Source of the DNA: Atherinomorus stipes
Taxonomy: Eukaryota; Chordata; Actinopteri; Atheriniformes; Atherinidae
Assembly (NCBI GenBank): GCA_023101725.1
Contig: JALJCO010001220.1
Coordinates: forward strand, 186,001-250,000
DNA length: 64,000 nt
Direction of reading: 5' to 3'
Shown: positions 10,928-23,600 of the stretch, piece after piece
Numbering within the stretch: position 1 is the first letter of the stretch
Layout: each line of letters starts with the position of its first letter
Notes under the pieces: generated by a model
Database searches by the model: none
What the model was told of the DNA's origin: nothing
What the model saw: the letters and a program-made list of their open reading frames with translations, nothing else
Translations under genes and position numbers: made by a program

Positions 10928-11460
10928 GGTGTTGGAAATCCAGTCCAAAAGGTAAAGCGATGTTTCAAAACTCAAACGGCCGAATGTGGCAATTTCTTCT
11001 CAAACATGAAGTTTACAACAACGGCGCAAAACAACAAGACAAGTGGACCGACTAAAACTTCTTTAAATAAGGGGGTTTTAATAGCAAATCCATGCTGGTC
11101 CCAAGGTTGAAGCATACAATCCTTTTGCGTGTTTAATTCTTCTTTCTCAACTGTTGCCAATAATTTTCAAGATATCCAGAAAGACGAGAATCCAAGACGC
11201 ACAATGTCTCACATCGTTCCGTGGCAGATCCTTATTTTCTTGAAAAGTAGTAGCAATCCACATTACAAGAATAATCCCATGCTTGTTGAGCCAGCCGTCT
11301 CCAAGTGTCTGTCCATTTGAAACTTGTAGCCTGCTCCTATGATGTGTAACTTCAACCTCAGAGAGTGTGAGAGAGAAAGAGAGAGAGCGAGAAAGAGAGG
11401 AGGGGGGAGAGAGAGAGAGAGAGAGAGAAAGGCGCGCCGACAGATAATGCTCCTTAAAAG
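10928..11460 (-). other. Putative vegfa 5' leader and proximal upstream region
   Basis: Sequence 5' of the start codon. Mammalian VEGFA has a leader of about 1 kb, so this stretch is probably largely transcribed; the start site cannot be seen. An upstream ORF in another frame runs 11115-10972 (47 codons) and ends 44 nt before the vegfa ATG. It contains a second, internal ATG at 11007. The 11361-11430 part is GA-rich on the plus strand, hence CT-rich in the gene's sense. Confidence 0.45.
11361..11430. repeat. GA-rich low-complexity tract
   Basis: Imperfect (GA)n with AGGGGGG in the middle, 430-500 bp upstream of the vegfa ATG. On the gene's strand it is a CT-rich tract that could form triplex DNA or bind GAGA/CT-binding factors. 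Confidence 0.85.
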
Positions 11461-12049
11461 TTTTGTCTAATTGCTCTGCTCAGGCTGTTTTATCCTTCTT
11501 GTCACTGCGCTCAAAGCGGGTCGACTCAGCGGAGACAGAACGTGTCCTCTTCTGTCTCGGTCTCTGCTTACTGCGACTGTGTAGTTGGCGACTATACTGA
11601 GTCCCGAGACGGATGATTGGAGGATCACAAGGTAGGTGTGTCCTCCGAGCTGACATAAAGCACGGCACACTCTTCTAAGTCTTTCCTGACAAAGTTTCAT
11701 TTATTAAAGGTTGGCTTATGACAACATGAAAAATGGTTTCTTGATCTTTGGGTCTTTGCGCCAAACGTATGCGCTCTGATGCGGTTGTGGTATTTTAAAC
11801 TAATCTTAAATATCACCCACTGTTTCTGTGCTACTTAACCACTCATCATCTACATCATGAACAGGTTGCAGCTCTAAAAGCCACATCATGGATAGGCTAT
11901 TTCATATCCCTTTAAAATACTGTGCTGTGGGTTATCATTGCTATATTTAATAGCACCAGACCTGATTTCCGCAACAAATTGCGTCTCTGATAAAGCTGGG
12001 GAGGATCAATCAAGAAGAAATTACTGATGATTTGTTTGTTTGTTTTCTG

Positions 12050-12450
12050 GTCAGTTCGACTTCCTCGCGAGGGATGTAACAGAATATCATTTAAAGGAAA
12101 GGTTAAACGCTCAGGTCGGGGTAATGCGCCACACCTTCTCATTTCCTCCTCCACCCGATGCGGGGCAAATATTTTCCAGTCTTGTGGCTATACCCCGTGT
12201 TGCGCCCCGCCTTGTCCACGCAAGAGGATTCCCAACTTGCAGAAGTCGGGGAGCATGTGTGCCCGGACACGTAGCTTCTGCAATAGCGTGCGTGCGCCGT
12301 GAAACGTCGCTGTCAGTGATCCAGACCGCGCGCTTGTAAGTCAGGAGTTTTTCTGTTGGCGCATCTCACGCACACATTCGTGGATAGGCGCGTCGTGACT
12401 TCCTGCCTGTCAGTTTCCCGCAGAATGGATTTTCTGTGGTGTCTTGCTCG
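12050..12450. other. CpG-richer block upstream of vegfa
   Basis: Visibly higher in CG dinucleotides than the surroundings (for example GCGTGCGTGCGCCG near 12288 and GACCGCGCGC near 12325), with a CCCCGCC GC-box at 12205-12211. It lies 1.1-1.5 kb 5' of the start codon. It may be the upstream promoter area of vegfa; the transcription start is not determinable. Confidence 0.35.
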
Positions 12451-12659
12451 GCAGAGGCCACCTGGTAGGTCGAAGCTGACCGCGGGCTCTTTGTCCTTTC
12501 CGAGGAACAGCTGAGACATCAGGGAGAGGAAAAAGGAGGGGAAGGAGAAGAAAGGGGAGTCAGGGGGAGAAAGGAGACTGTCTGGGATGCGAAGGAAGCG
12601 ACTGAAGAGGAGCAGCTTTGCTGGCTCATCACGAATGGGATTTTTCTTCATCATGATAA

Positions 12660-13558
12660 TAATGATAAGACTGAAAAATGATCCTTCGCTTGGTTGATGT
12701 CAGTGATGGGAAGCATTGACATCACAGACTGGATTAAAAGTAATATAATCCTGTTAATTACTTAGTCGAAGAATCTTTAAGAAAGTGTAGCTACTTACTG
12801 AAAAGTATTGAAGAAACAGAAAAATATTTTTTTCTGACTGAAAATGTGAGTTTTCATCATGAGATCAATTCAGTCTTGCATCTCCTTGACAGATGATGCT
12901 CTTTTCCTACAACATGATGAAAACTGTACCTTAGATGTAAAAATAAAAGTAAACGTAAAACATCTCCTTATGAGTAAAAGCAATGAAACAAATCATAAAG
13001 TTGCTTGAATAAAAGAAATCACAATGGAGACAAAACTTACATAAATGTGCTTACCTTCCACTGCTGGGATATGTTTACTTTTTTTTCTTTTTTTAATTTT
13101 TTTATTGATTTATGATTATAACTTTAATATGTTTTAAATAATGTCTGAATGAAATGTGAGTTTAAATGCATGACATGTCATAAGTTTATACTTATATTGT
13201 CAATTTGGCTGAAATGACAAAAAAGACAAATGCTTTGTGAAACTTTTTGTTTCTGAAAAAAAGGGATGTTTAACACCTTTAAACAATCTTTTTTTAAAAA
13301 CTTAGCTGGAATGCTCTTTGAGCTGCTTTTTTCTACATAATCTCATCTCTGTATTGGATATCTTCATATAGTTGTGACGCCCTCTAATGGAGCAACAGTC
13401 TACTGCAGGAAGATGTTTAGTCTACCTCCTGCGCTCACTGACAGATTGATAGACACTACGGAAGTGGAAAGAACTGATAAACACAGTAATAAGGTGGCAG
13501 CTATGTGTCTGCCATACAGGGCTTGCCTGCTACAACTCATACCATCATGCACTTAGTG

Positions 13559-13595
<37 letters not shown>

Positions 13596-16500
13596 GGGCA
13601 AACAATGAGAGTTACAGTGCAGGGAACTGAGGCATGATGAAGCAAGAAAGCAGAGAAGCAGAGTGAGTGATAGATAAGGAGAAAGACAGCTTTTATGAGA
13701 CGAGAAGGATTCGTGTAACCAGAGCAGAGCTGAGAGGAGTTCCTCAGTCTGGTCCACAGGTAAATTGAAGAATAACACTTGGGTTCATTAGCGGTGTCAC
13801 CAAGCTCCTGTTTCTGCTGACTCAGTGTGTGCTCAAGTGGACAAGGTTACAGTGCATACAGTGCATGTGCGTAGATCTCAGCGTTTATGCTGACTCCATA
13901 CATATCCAAACACACACACTTTAATGAAGGCTCTTTCCTTAGCGTACAATAAGCAGCCTCCTCTGCATCGATCTGCACATTGACACAGCTTTGTAAACAC
14001 TATTATGTGAGCAGGAAACTAGGGTGATTCCTGTGTGTGCGCTGTGGGGGACAGCAAGCGTGCTCTAATCCTCCAGCAAACACTCCCCATGCAGCTACTT
14101 TGTCAGGGCTAAGACAGAGGAGTAATCTGCAGGGCTGTTTACAGTGCAGCCACAGTGTTTAATTTAGTCAATGTTTGGCCTTTTTCCACAATGAGCCACC
14201 ATGCCATAAGTGCCCGCGGTCTGATTTCATGCAGCTACACGAGTAGTTTTCCACACAAGTGCAGGAGAGAGTCACAAGGCTTGGTGACGTTGTTTAGAGG
14301 TTGGATGTGTGTAGTTTGTTCCCTGTGACTCTTTCAGTCCAACAACTAACTGCAGCTGCTCGGTCTTGTACCATTACTTCCTGACACCTTGAAAATACAA
14401 GTTCCATTTCCAGAGAAGCTGGAAAGCTTTGGCACAAAAACTTGCATCTGTGATTTGCTCATTGGTTTGGGTCTTTATTCAACAGACTAAAAAAAGTTTT
14501 CCTAAAAAAAAAAATCCAACAATAAACTCATGAAAATTTGGGACAGTGGCAAAAAAGGCAGGAAAGCTTTCTTCGTTTTTGGAAGGTTTTACAGTCAGCA
14601 GATGAACTGGTGTCAGGTGAGGGTGTCAGCATTGGGTATAAAAAGAGCTTTTACCAATGATTGAGTCTGTCCAAACAAAGATGAGACAAAGAACTCTAGT
14701 TTTTCAGCAATTACTCAGCACAACATTCTAATAAGATTCAATGAGTTTTGGGAAATCTGGATGAAAGCAGAGGATTTAAAGCATTATTGGCTGCACAGAA
14801 ACTACCATATAAACATGATCAGTATGAACACATGGGCTTAGCAGGATAAAAACTGCTTTTCACTCAATACAATCTGTTGCTGTATTCAGAAACGTACCCT
14901 TAAACTATATCTTGTAAAGAAGGTGTATAACAGCTCTTTGCAGCCACACTGCCAAGTTCTCAGGATACAAGCTCATCAGAGTTGGACACAAAGACAGTGT
15001 GCACGTTATGTTGTCATATGAGCCCTTAATATCAGCCAATTTTGAAAAAGCAGAAGAAAATGGACAGTTAGTCTTAAACCAAAGATGTGAAAGTCCATTC
15101 AAGCTGCAATTAGCAAAAATGCAGTCCTGCTTGGCATCCAGAACTGTATCTGTCTCTTATAATATATGGAGCATCATTAAGGGGAAACCCAGACAACAAT
15201 GGATTACGGAGCACCTGTAACTCGCATCAACAAGAATGGACATGTTTCTCCAAATCTGCAACAATCATTTCAAATGATTAAAAATTATAATAGGAAATGT
15301 AATATAATGGCAATCATGCCTTTATCCTAACTTACAGAAATGATATTTCTATAACCTCATGCATGCTGTTCAAACTTCTTAACAATCCTTTCTCTCTATA
15401 TGAAGAATAGTGTGTTTGAGTGTGAATGAAAGTCACATTGTTTAGATAATGTATAATGTAACAGAAGCGTTCTGTTACCGAAAGCCCGATGGCCGACTGC
15501 CACAGGTTTTTATCACCTGGCACCTTATTACACATTCTTCTTCTCTGTTCCCTCTCCTCCTTTCCACCTTGTGCTCTCCCCTTCTGGAAGAAGTGACTAA
15601 GCTGCTGGTAAGTTTGCAGAGGAGAGTGATTTGTGCAGCGTGGTGCTTCTGTCTGGGTTATCAAAATCAACCTCTACACTTATCTGATATAAATCATCCA
15701 AGAACTGACCTTGACTCCCCTCCCCAGTGTGCCTGACAACATTTATTGTTGACACTGTCTGACTGAGCTGTGTGCTGACTTACATATTGTTTGTGGCTAA
15801 AGATGTGTGAATGTCTGGAAATGAGGGGGAATAAAAGAATGTGCAGTTTCAGAAGAGTTTCACAGCATTTCTCAAAATTTCCACATACCATTAAGCACCG
15901 ATTTGTGCTCTGGGATGTGAATTGTCTCTTTTTTTTAAAGAGTTTATATTTCATGTATATGCGCCTAAAAATAGCTTCATATGAGAATAAAAAAAAACTG
16001 TCATGAAAGGAGTGCTTACCAGTTTTACAGGTGAAGGCATTCTGTTTTTGAGGCTGGAGAAAGATGACTGTCATATTGAAAGATCTGCATTTATCTGCTG
16101 TTAGACTTCATTTTTGGCTCGCTGGGTTGATGAGTCCCACCCCCTCTACAAAATACACAAACATGCTGCAGGCACAAAACATCACACCCACACATTGCTT
16201 TTGAAAGCTGTGGTGGATTACAATTTATCATATGCCACTAATACAGTTATTTTTGTTTGTTCATGTTTCAAGTTTTCTTAAAAGACTGGTTGGCAATTCC
16301 CTTTAAAATGGCTTTGATGTCTTTGTCTCACAGTGATGCAGACATTACATGATTTGCCACCAAAGTCTTTGCGTGCGACACAAATAGAAGCTTTGTGTTA
16401 TCCGCTGGTTTCTTTCCTCACATTTCTCATTTATCCTGAGCGTTATCAGATACCATAGGAGCTAAAATATTCTGAAAAAGAAAGAGGGAAGTTTTGCAAA

Positions 16501-17508
16501 TGTCTCTATTTCCTTCCAGCAGACATCTGACAGCCACTTGGATTTCATGCAGCACAGATGAATTCACTCTCCCCTGATGGTGACAGTAGTCATCAGCCAA
16601 TCAGTGTCACAACTATTAACCCTGCCCAGCTGTGAGGAGCGTGCTGTACGGAGGCAGCACACGTCCACCCACCCTCCATCACCTTTCCCACCTCCTTCTC
16701 ATCCTACTCTCTTATTAGGATGTGTAGATAAGCAGAAGCTTTCAAATCAAAGTTCAAGTGCTTTAAAAAGCGAGAAAATAACTTTCCCTCTCCAGCATAT
16801 TCTCCTGCCCCATCGCTTTTCTTTCTGTCTTCGCTTTATCTCCTTTAGTCAGTTCCAGTAAGAGAGTTGGTTTTGTGTACACTGCAGTCAAGCAGTTCAA
16901 AGAGTTCACAAGTCTATGTGGTCAGCGAGGAAGAAAAATGAAGGGAAGGAGTGAGAGAGGCGAATTTAGTGTCCTTTAACCCGACCAAAGGCTAGTCCTG
17001 TCAACATTGATCATATTCAAAAATGCTGGGACCAGAGCTGAAGGAACACATACTGAGCAAGTCACACAGCAGAATCAGACTAATTTATTTCTGCCATAAA
17101 AGTTTTTTCTTCTTATCCTCCAACTGAACATCAGCTTACAGGCAGTTTAAAAAGAGGATCATCAATCATGTCTGACATCCACTCTGTTGTATGTTCAGGG
17201 AGAAAAATAACTGAAAATGCACCGTTTTCTTGCCAAGACTGGATCAGACACAGCCGTTAGACACCCCTTCATGTTGGGGGTTTCATCCTGCAATGCTGGG
17301 CAGCAAGATGCTGCATATCAAGATGGTTTTGAACCTGTTTGACGGGCTTTAAAGTATTTTATGTACAATACTACATACGTTTCTGACTGAAACTCTGTGC
17401 CTGTGACTTGTTTTAATGGCATGCTGACATTCATTACGTATGCACATTCCATGGGGCATCATTGCACCACTGCATCCTGGGACTGGGAAAGCACACTTCA
17501 CAACTCTG
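12660..17508. other. Non-coding stretch upstream of vegfa
   Basis: No exon with recognisable protein similarity on either strand. It contains a (GA)n microsatellite at 13564-13592 and a GA-rich segment following it, plus scattered poly-T runs. Otherwise I see nothing in it. Confidence 0.6.
13564..13592. repeat. (GA)n microsatellite
   Basis: About 14 perfect GA units. Confidence 0.95.
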
Positions 17509-17808
17509 TGTTCTATGGAGAGTATTTTGTTTCTTTATGGTTTAATCAAATAAAATAGATCTGAAACCAAAAAAGAGATTTGAGAGCAAAAAAAAGTAAG
17601 TGGCAATAAAAAAAATTCTTTGAGATCAAAACAAAACAGGTTGCAATTGAAAAGTACAAATATGAAACAGAATGTTTCTTCAACTTTAATCAAAAATAAT
17701 GTTTGAAATTAAAAACAACTATTTTGTTTATGAATCAGTCCTTTTTTATTTCAAGTTTTAAAAAAAATTTGGTTGCAAATCAGTCTTCTTTGCTTTCAAG
17801 TTAAAAAC

Positions 17809-17850
17809 TTTTGGTTGCAAATCCTAAAGTTTTGGTTGCAAATCCTAAAG
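17809..17850 (+). repeat. 21-bp tandem duplication, left arm only
   Basis: Two perfect consecutive 21-bp units (TTTTGGTTGCAAATCCTAAA plus G) followed by a partial third. The right arm near 20335-20365 carries one unit. Confidence 0.9.
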
Positions 17851-18436
17851 TTTTGCTTGCGAAGTCAAGTGCACTTGATGGGCGGGGCCTACGCTGGTGG
17901 ATGAGAGACGTGTTTCTATTGGTTGGTGTGACCTGGCTCCAGCCTCCAGCCTTCCACATTACAGTCTTTTCTCATGCGTGCTGTGCTGCTTGGAGCTAAG
18001 TTGTTAGCTTGTAGCTCTGCAACGTTTCCCATAAATAAGGAATTGCGCTAAATATCGTTGGCTGCAGCCTGCTGTACATTCACATCATCACCACAATGAA
18101 TTATAACGCTCGGCTGCTGCAAACACTGATTATCAGCGACATGGCGTCTCTGCTGGTCACGGTCTGAGCTCAGTAGTGAGAAACATGTACAACGTAGGCT
18201 GTGATTACACATATGGTCATAATATCTGTATCGTAATCACGGAGTGATCGGACTGTAGCCTATGTGAGAGCCTGGGAGTGGTAGTGGGCTGTATGAGATT
18301 GCGACCCGATCCCTAGACGGGGGTGTTATTGAGAAGCGGTGTGGCAGGTACTCGGACGCTGAGAGCATCAAGCGGGCAGGAGGGGCAGATCCTGGTCGGT
18401 GCGGAGCAGAGTCCGTCGTGGGGCCACGAGAGGACA

Positions 18437-18481
18437 TCCAGCAGGACGATGTCCAGCAGGACGATGTCCAGCAGGACGAGT
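18437..18481 (+). repeat. 15-bp tandem repeat, three copies, left arm only
   Basis: Three units of TCCAGCAGGACGATG (the last ends GAGT). The matching place in the right arm, near 19740-19760, has a single unit, so the expansion arose after the arms were formed. Confidence 0.9.
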
Positions 18482-19202
18482 AAACAGCGACGGAGAGGAG
18501 GTCGCTGACTGGACGCACCGTTGTGGATGAGAGTGCAGGACAATCCTCCTCTCTGTTTATAAATTACATGGTCGTGGTTGTGCTGCTTTGCTTGGTTTTA
18601 ATGTTCTTTTTATTTGCTGGGGCGTGCGATCGGAAAATTTAAGGCGGCTCCGCCTGACCAGCCCGCTCAGCTTTTACCGGCCTGTTGAGAGACGGTCGTG
18701 CCACACCGGCGGTAAGAGACAGACCCCCTGTCGGAGCGGTGCGTTTGAGAACCATCTCTCTTCAGTCAGGAATTTTCCTTTAGGTCGACCTGGGAACATT
18801 AACCGCTGAATATGGTGCCAGTTATAGCGCATCCTGTTCTCACTACAGCTGTTCCAGTGTCAACAAACACACATGGCAAATAATTTTACACACTGACGCA
18901 TTTCTAACCAGCCAGCATTCCTGGTTTATTCAGGAGCAGCTGTCTGGTGTGCTTTTGACCTCTACAAAGTAGGCGATAGAAAAGCAACGCGAATTTCAGC
19001 ACCACCAGCCCAAAAGACACTGCAGTAATAAACATCTTGATTTTTTTTTACATTTTTTTCATAGTATTTTGATACATTTAAGAGCGCTCCTCCTGGGACC
19101 CAGGTGGGACATTGGAGCTCTCCATGTGACGCTACAAACATAACATAAATTAAATATATTAGACCTGTTATAACAGCATCTATTAATTATAATGGGGGGC
19201 GT

Positions 19203-20658
19203 AAAATTTGGGGCTGACGGTGCTAAAATGTGCGTTGCTTTTCGATCGCCTACATTTCAGATGTCAAAAGCACGATTCAGTAGTCGGAACGTCTGACGCT
19301 CTGCTCCTGAATAAAGCAGGAATGCTGGCTGGTTAGAAATGCGTCAGTGTGTAAAATTATTTGCCACGTGTGTTTGTTGACACTGGAACAGCTGTAGTGA
19401 GAACAGGATCCGCTATAACTGGCACCATATTCAGCGGGTAATGACCACCGGGTCGGCCTAAAAGAAAATTCCTGACTGAAGAGAGATGGTTCTCAAACGC
19501 ACCGCTCCGACAGGGCGTCTCTCTCTCACCGCCGGTGTCGCGCGACCATGTCTCAACAGGCCGGTAAAAGCTGAGCGGGCTGGTCAGGCAGAACCGCCCT
19601 AAATTTTACGATCACACGCCTCAGCAAATAAAAAGCAGCACAACTACGACCATGTAATTTATAAACAGAGAGGAGGATTGTCCTGCGCTCTCATCCACAA
19701 CGGTGCGTCCAGTCAGCGACCTCCTCTCCGTCGCTGTTTACTCGTCCTGCTGGATGTCCTCTCGTGGCCCCACGACGGACTCTGCTCCGCACCGACCAGG
19801 ATCTGCCCCTCCTGCCCGCTTGATGCTCTCAGCGTCCGAGTACCTGCCACACCGCTTCTCAATAACACCCCCGTCTAGGGGTAGGGTCGCAATCTCATAC
19901 AGCCCACTACCACTCCCAGGCTCTCACATAGGCTACAGTCCGATCACTCCGTGATTACGATACAGATATTATGAGCATATGTGTAATCACAGCCTACGTT
20001 GTACGTGTTTCTCACTCAGTGGCTACTGAGCTCAGACCGTGACCAGCAGAGACGCCATGTCGCTGATAATCAGTGTTTGCAGCAGCAGAGCGTTATAATT
20101 CATTGTGGTGATGATGTGAATGTACAGCAGCTGTAGCCAACGATATTTAGCGCAATTCATTATTTATGGGAAACGTTGCAGAGCTACAGGCTAACAACTT
20201 AGCCCCATCAGCACAGCACCCATGAGAAAAGACTGTGATGTGGAAGGCTGGAGCCAGGTCACACCAACCAATAGAAACACGTCTCTCATCCACCAGCGTA
20301 GGCCCCGCCCATCAAGTGCACTTGACTTTGCAAGCAAAACTTTAGGATTTGCAACCAAAAGTTTTTAACTTGAAAGCAAAGAAGACTGATTTGCAACGAA
20401 ATTTTTTTTAAAACTTGAAATAAAAAAGGACTGATTCATAAACCAAATAGTTGTTTTTAATTTCAAACATTATTTTTGATTAAAGTTGAAGAAACATTCT
20501 GTTTCATATTTGTATTTTTCAATTGCAACCTGTTTTGTTTTGATCTCAAAGAATTTTTTTTTGATTGCCACTTACTTTTTTTTGCTCTCAAATCTCTTTT
20601 TTGGTTTCAGATCTATTTTATTTGATTAAACCATAAAGAAACAAAATACTCTCCATAG
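19203..20658 (-). repeat. Right arm of the long inverted repeat
   Basis: Reverse complement of the left arm with scattered substitutions. It has an extra segment of about 30 nt near 19272-19300 (GATTCAGTAGTCGGAACGTC) that the left arm lacks, and single copies where the left arm has tandem copies. Confidence 0.85.
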
Positions 20659-20662
20659 TGTT

Positions 20663-23600
20663 CCAGTCCAGAGCATCATGTGAGTGCTGTGTTTTGCTTT
20701 ACAGCACAGCCTCACATGTTAACACTGGACATCAACACATTTTGGATGTCCACCGTGGCCATGAATATTATTGGAGGAAGCAAGGAAGATGAAGAAAGAA
20801 TGAGATGGAGAAAGAGATGAGACAAAAGTCAGCATCAAACTGCCATTTAGTGGCAGGAGAAAGCTCAGAGAAGACACAGAAGGAAAGATGGATGCTGAAT
20901 TAGCCTTCGTTAGGGGGCGCCACAGTGTGAAAATCAGCAGTGTCACTTTCACAAAATGTGTGAACATGCCAACACTAAACTTGCCAGGGTCGTGTGTTTG
21001 CACATTGCTTAAAAAAGTAAACATTTTATTAGTAGATTAGTGTAATGATTTGACACATTACCATTGTCATTAGCTTGCACCACAAATCAGAATTTGGTTT
21101 ACAAAAAAAAAAAAAACAACAAAAAAAACTGGATCATTAACACAAAACTGAAAAACAAATTGATATGCCAAAAGATGCAATAAATCTCCACATAGCTGAA
21201 TGGATTTGCAGTGCTTGTTCATTATCTGAGCAATCTTCTCTGCAAACCACCCTTTAACCCCCCCCACCCATCCCCCTTTTTTTCACTGTAATTGACATGG
21301 CAAAAGAAAAACAGTGTTAACTGTTAGAAGGAAAGTGGAAGCGAGTCTTTTGTCTTTGTTTGTTGAGCTAAGCAGGTCTAATCTTGCTTAGCTCAGAGTG
21401 AGACAAAGTCATGGATGGAGATATCCTGTCTAAATAGTTCACTGAAAAGAGCAAATCCTTATTGAGTGTGCAAACTAAAATCTTATCCAATCCTAAATGT
21501 CAAGCCTTTAAAAGAATGGTATTTGCTGTGGATGTTTTTGGAGCTTTTATCTGTAGTAGGAACATCTCCCAGGTGTGTTTGGGAACTCATGGTTAAAGTC
21601 GCTTTCCCTACGCACACGTCTTATCTGTGTGTACCTTTTATTGTGGGCCTGTCACAACTATCCCATCCGGCCTGAAGATGACCACACAGGCATTCTCGTA
21701 AGCACAAATGCAAACACACCCACACATTTATCAGTGTCCAGTTCCTCAAGAATACTGACCCATGACATCAGGTTCTGACCTCAGGTTAATTAGTGCCCTG
21801 TGAAGCTCAGATCGATGCAAATTGATTTGACAACCAAACACACCTGGATCACTTTGAAACTTTAATAAGATTGTGAATATCAGCAGGTGCTTTCCATCAA
21901 AAGAACAGTCATTCATCTATTATTATATACTGCATCCATTACAGATGATACAGACCAAAACGAATGTGTATGTGGATTTAACTTGTCTTGCTAAAAGGAC
22001 GGCGTTGTGGTGATGGCAGTGGTGGGTGGTCTGATGGTCACCTCTCTTGTCTTAGACGTATTTGATGGATTGCTGTGATATTTGTTATGGTAAACAGTGG
22101 TTCCATGAATCTCAGTTATTTTGGAGTCTCTGGCTTATTTAGCCAACTAGCATACATTTTTGTTTTTGATTAAATCTCTCTGCAACTGCTGAATGGATGG
22201 CCTTATAATTTGTCTTTTAGAGGATCAATAATAGCTGCTTTTTTTAAAAAAACAATGAATATTAATTTTTGCCAATATCAAATATCTAATTTGTCATACT
22301 TTGAGTTTTCTGTCAAATTAAGTTTGAACGCTGAAAACTCAGATGTGCTGAAGCATAAATCTCAAAGACAAGACTTCATCAAATAAAAATTAAGGTCATA
22401 ATTATTATGAGTCTTCATTTAACAGGTAAATGTTTCTTCAGTCTGGAAATCAAATCAAAAGTCAATAATATGCAAAAAAAAAAAAAAAAAAAAAATGCCA
22501 TAATAGAAAATATTCATACTTTTTCTCAGTAATCAATGAAAAAACCTGAAAGGACTTTGTCTCTGGCAGTACTGAAATTTAAAATGAGGCCTATTAGAAA
22601 CTTAAAAGCACAAAACAGTAACAGGATTTTAGGGTGACTGAGTCACCCTGTTGAATATACCCTCCCTTTCATTCAGTGGCAGCTGGAAAAGACTCCAATC
22701 ATGAATTAGATTGGCTAAGCATAGAAAAAAATGGATGTTTAAATAACTAAATGAATGAATAAATAATGAAATAAATACATATTAGTGACTGTCAACAAAG
22801 TTTTCTAACAGAGGAAATCCATTGGTCAAATCAACTTGACATCAAATAAAAATTTCCCTAGAATGTTTTCAATTACGGGCTTAAATACACATTTGAACAT
22901 ACTACTCAACATACAGAACTTCAAAATTAGTATGTAGAAAATAAAGTAAAAGCTTCACATTAATGGGACAGCGTCTTCAGACTTTTGACTGGTACTTCCT
23001 TTATGTTGTAATTTGGAGTAAAGCATCCTTTTAGCGCCTAATTACCATTTTTTTTCCCATTCAAAGAAAAATCTAACATTTGCTTGAATAAATAATCCTA
23101 TTTTTTTGGTTCCTGTCTTAAAATTGCCTCCCATAAATTAATGAGCATATGTTTACAACCATATTATTTTTAAACAAATGGATAAAAAAAAAAACAAACT
23201 TCTATAGCAACACTGAAGGAGGTGAGCACAACGTTGTCATTACCTGTAAGTTTGTACTTTTCTAAATGCTGTCCTGTCTGATAAACATGTGTTCACGGTC
23301 TGAAGTGCCCATTATGTTAACATACTGTATAGCCTCGTGAGCAAACAAACTCCGACTGCGAGCAACAGGCTGGTTAACCTAGTTTTCCAAATAAGGTTTT
23401 AGTTTTGTGGGCAATCAAACATTATATCAACTTGGTCTCCAGGTGGAGAGGCATATAATTACCATACCCAACGCTTTTACCAAAGAAAAAGAGAAGTTAT
23501 TTTTCTATGGAGAACTGAGTAATATCAACAACATGATATAGTTTATACTGCTACAGTATGTCATCACTCCTTTAAGATTTGTAAATGTCAGTGTGTGTGT

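Larger units (their letters stand above)
17513..19012 (+). repeat. Left arm of the long inverted repeat
   Basis: Outer part is AT-rich with repeated GGTTGCAAAT; inner part is GC-rich. It pairs with the right arm up to about the GGCGATAGAAAAGCAACGC segment near 18972. Differs from the right arm by two tandem expansions and by small indels. Confidence 0.85.
17513..20658. mobile_element. 3.1-kb fold-back (long inverted repeat) DNA element
   Basis: The two ends are exact reverse complements: CTATGGAGAGTATTTTGTTT at the left and its complement at the right. Similarity continues for about 1.5 kb on each side of a loop of roughly 190 nt. The flanks are TGTT at 17509-17512 and TGTT at 20659-20662, a candidate 4-bp target-site duplication. 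No transposase frame is present; the long open frames at 18237-18518 (minus) and 19703-19954 (plus) are the same GC-rich arm sequence read twice. I cannot assign a superfamily. A non-autonomous cut-and-paste element or Foldback-type element fits best. Confidence 0.85.

Noticed and set aside
10874..10975. N-terminal extension of vegfa from a TTG upstream of the ATG
   Set aside because: There is no in-frame ATG between the upstream stop and 10927, and the extension would place residues before a normal signal peptide. CUG-type extended forms exist in mammals, but nothing here supports one.
18237..18518. 93-codon frame repeated at 19703-19954 on the other strand, as a possible duplicated gene
   Set aside because: It is the same inverted-repeat arm read twice. 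The SCWTS repeats come from the 15-bp tandem, and there is no conserved domain.
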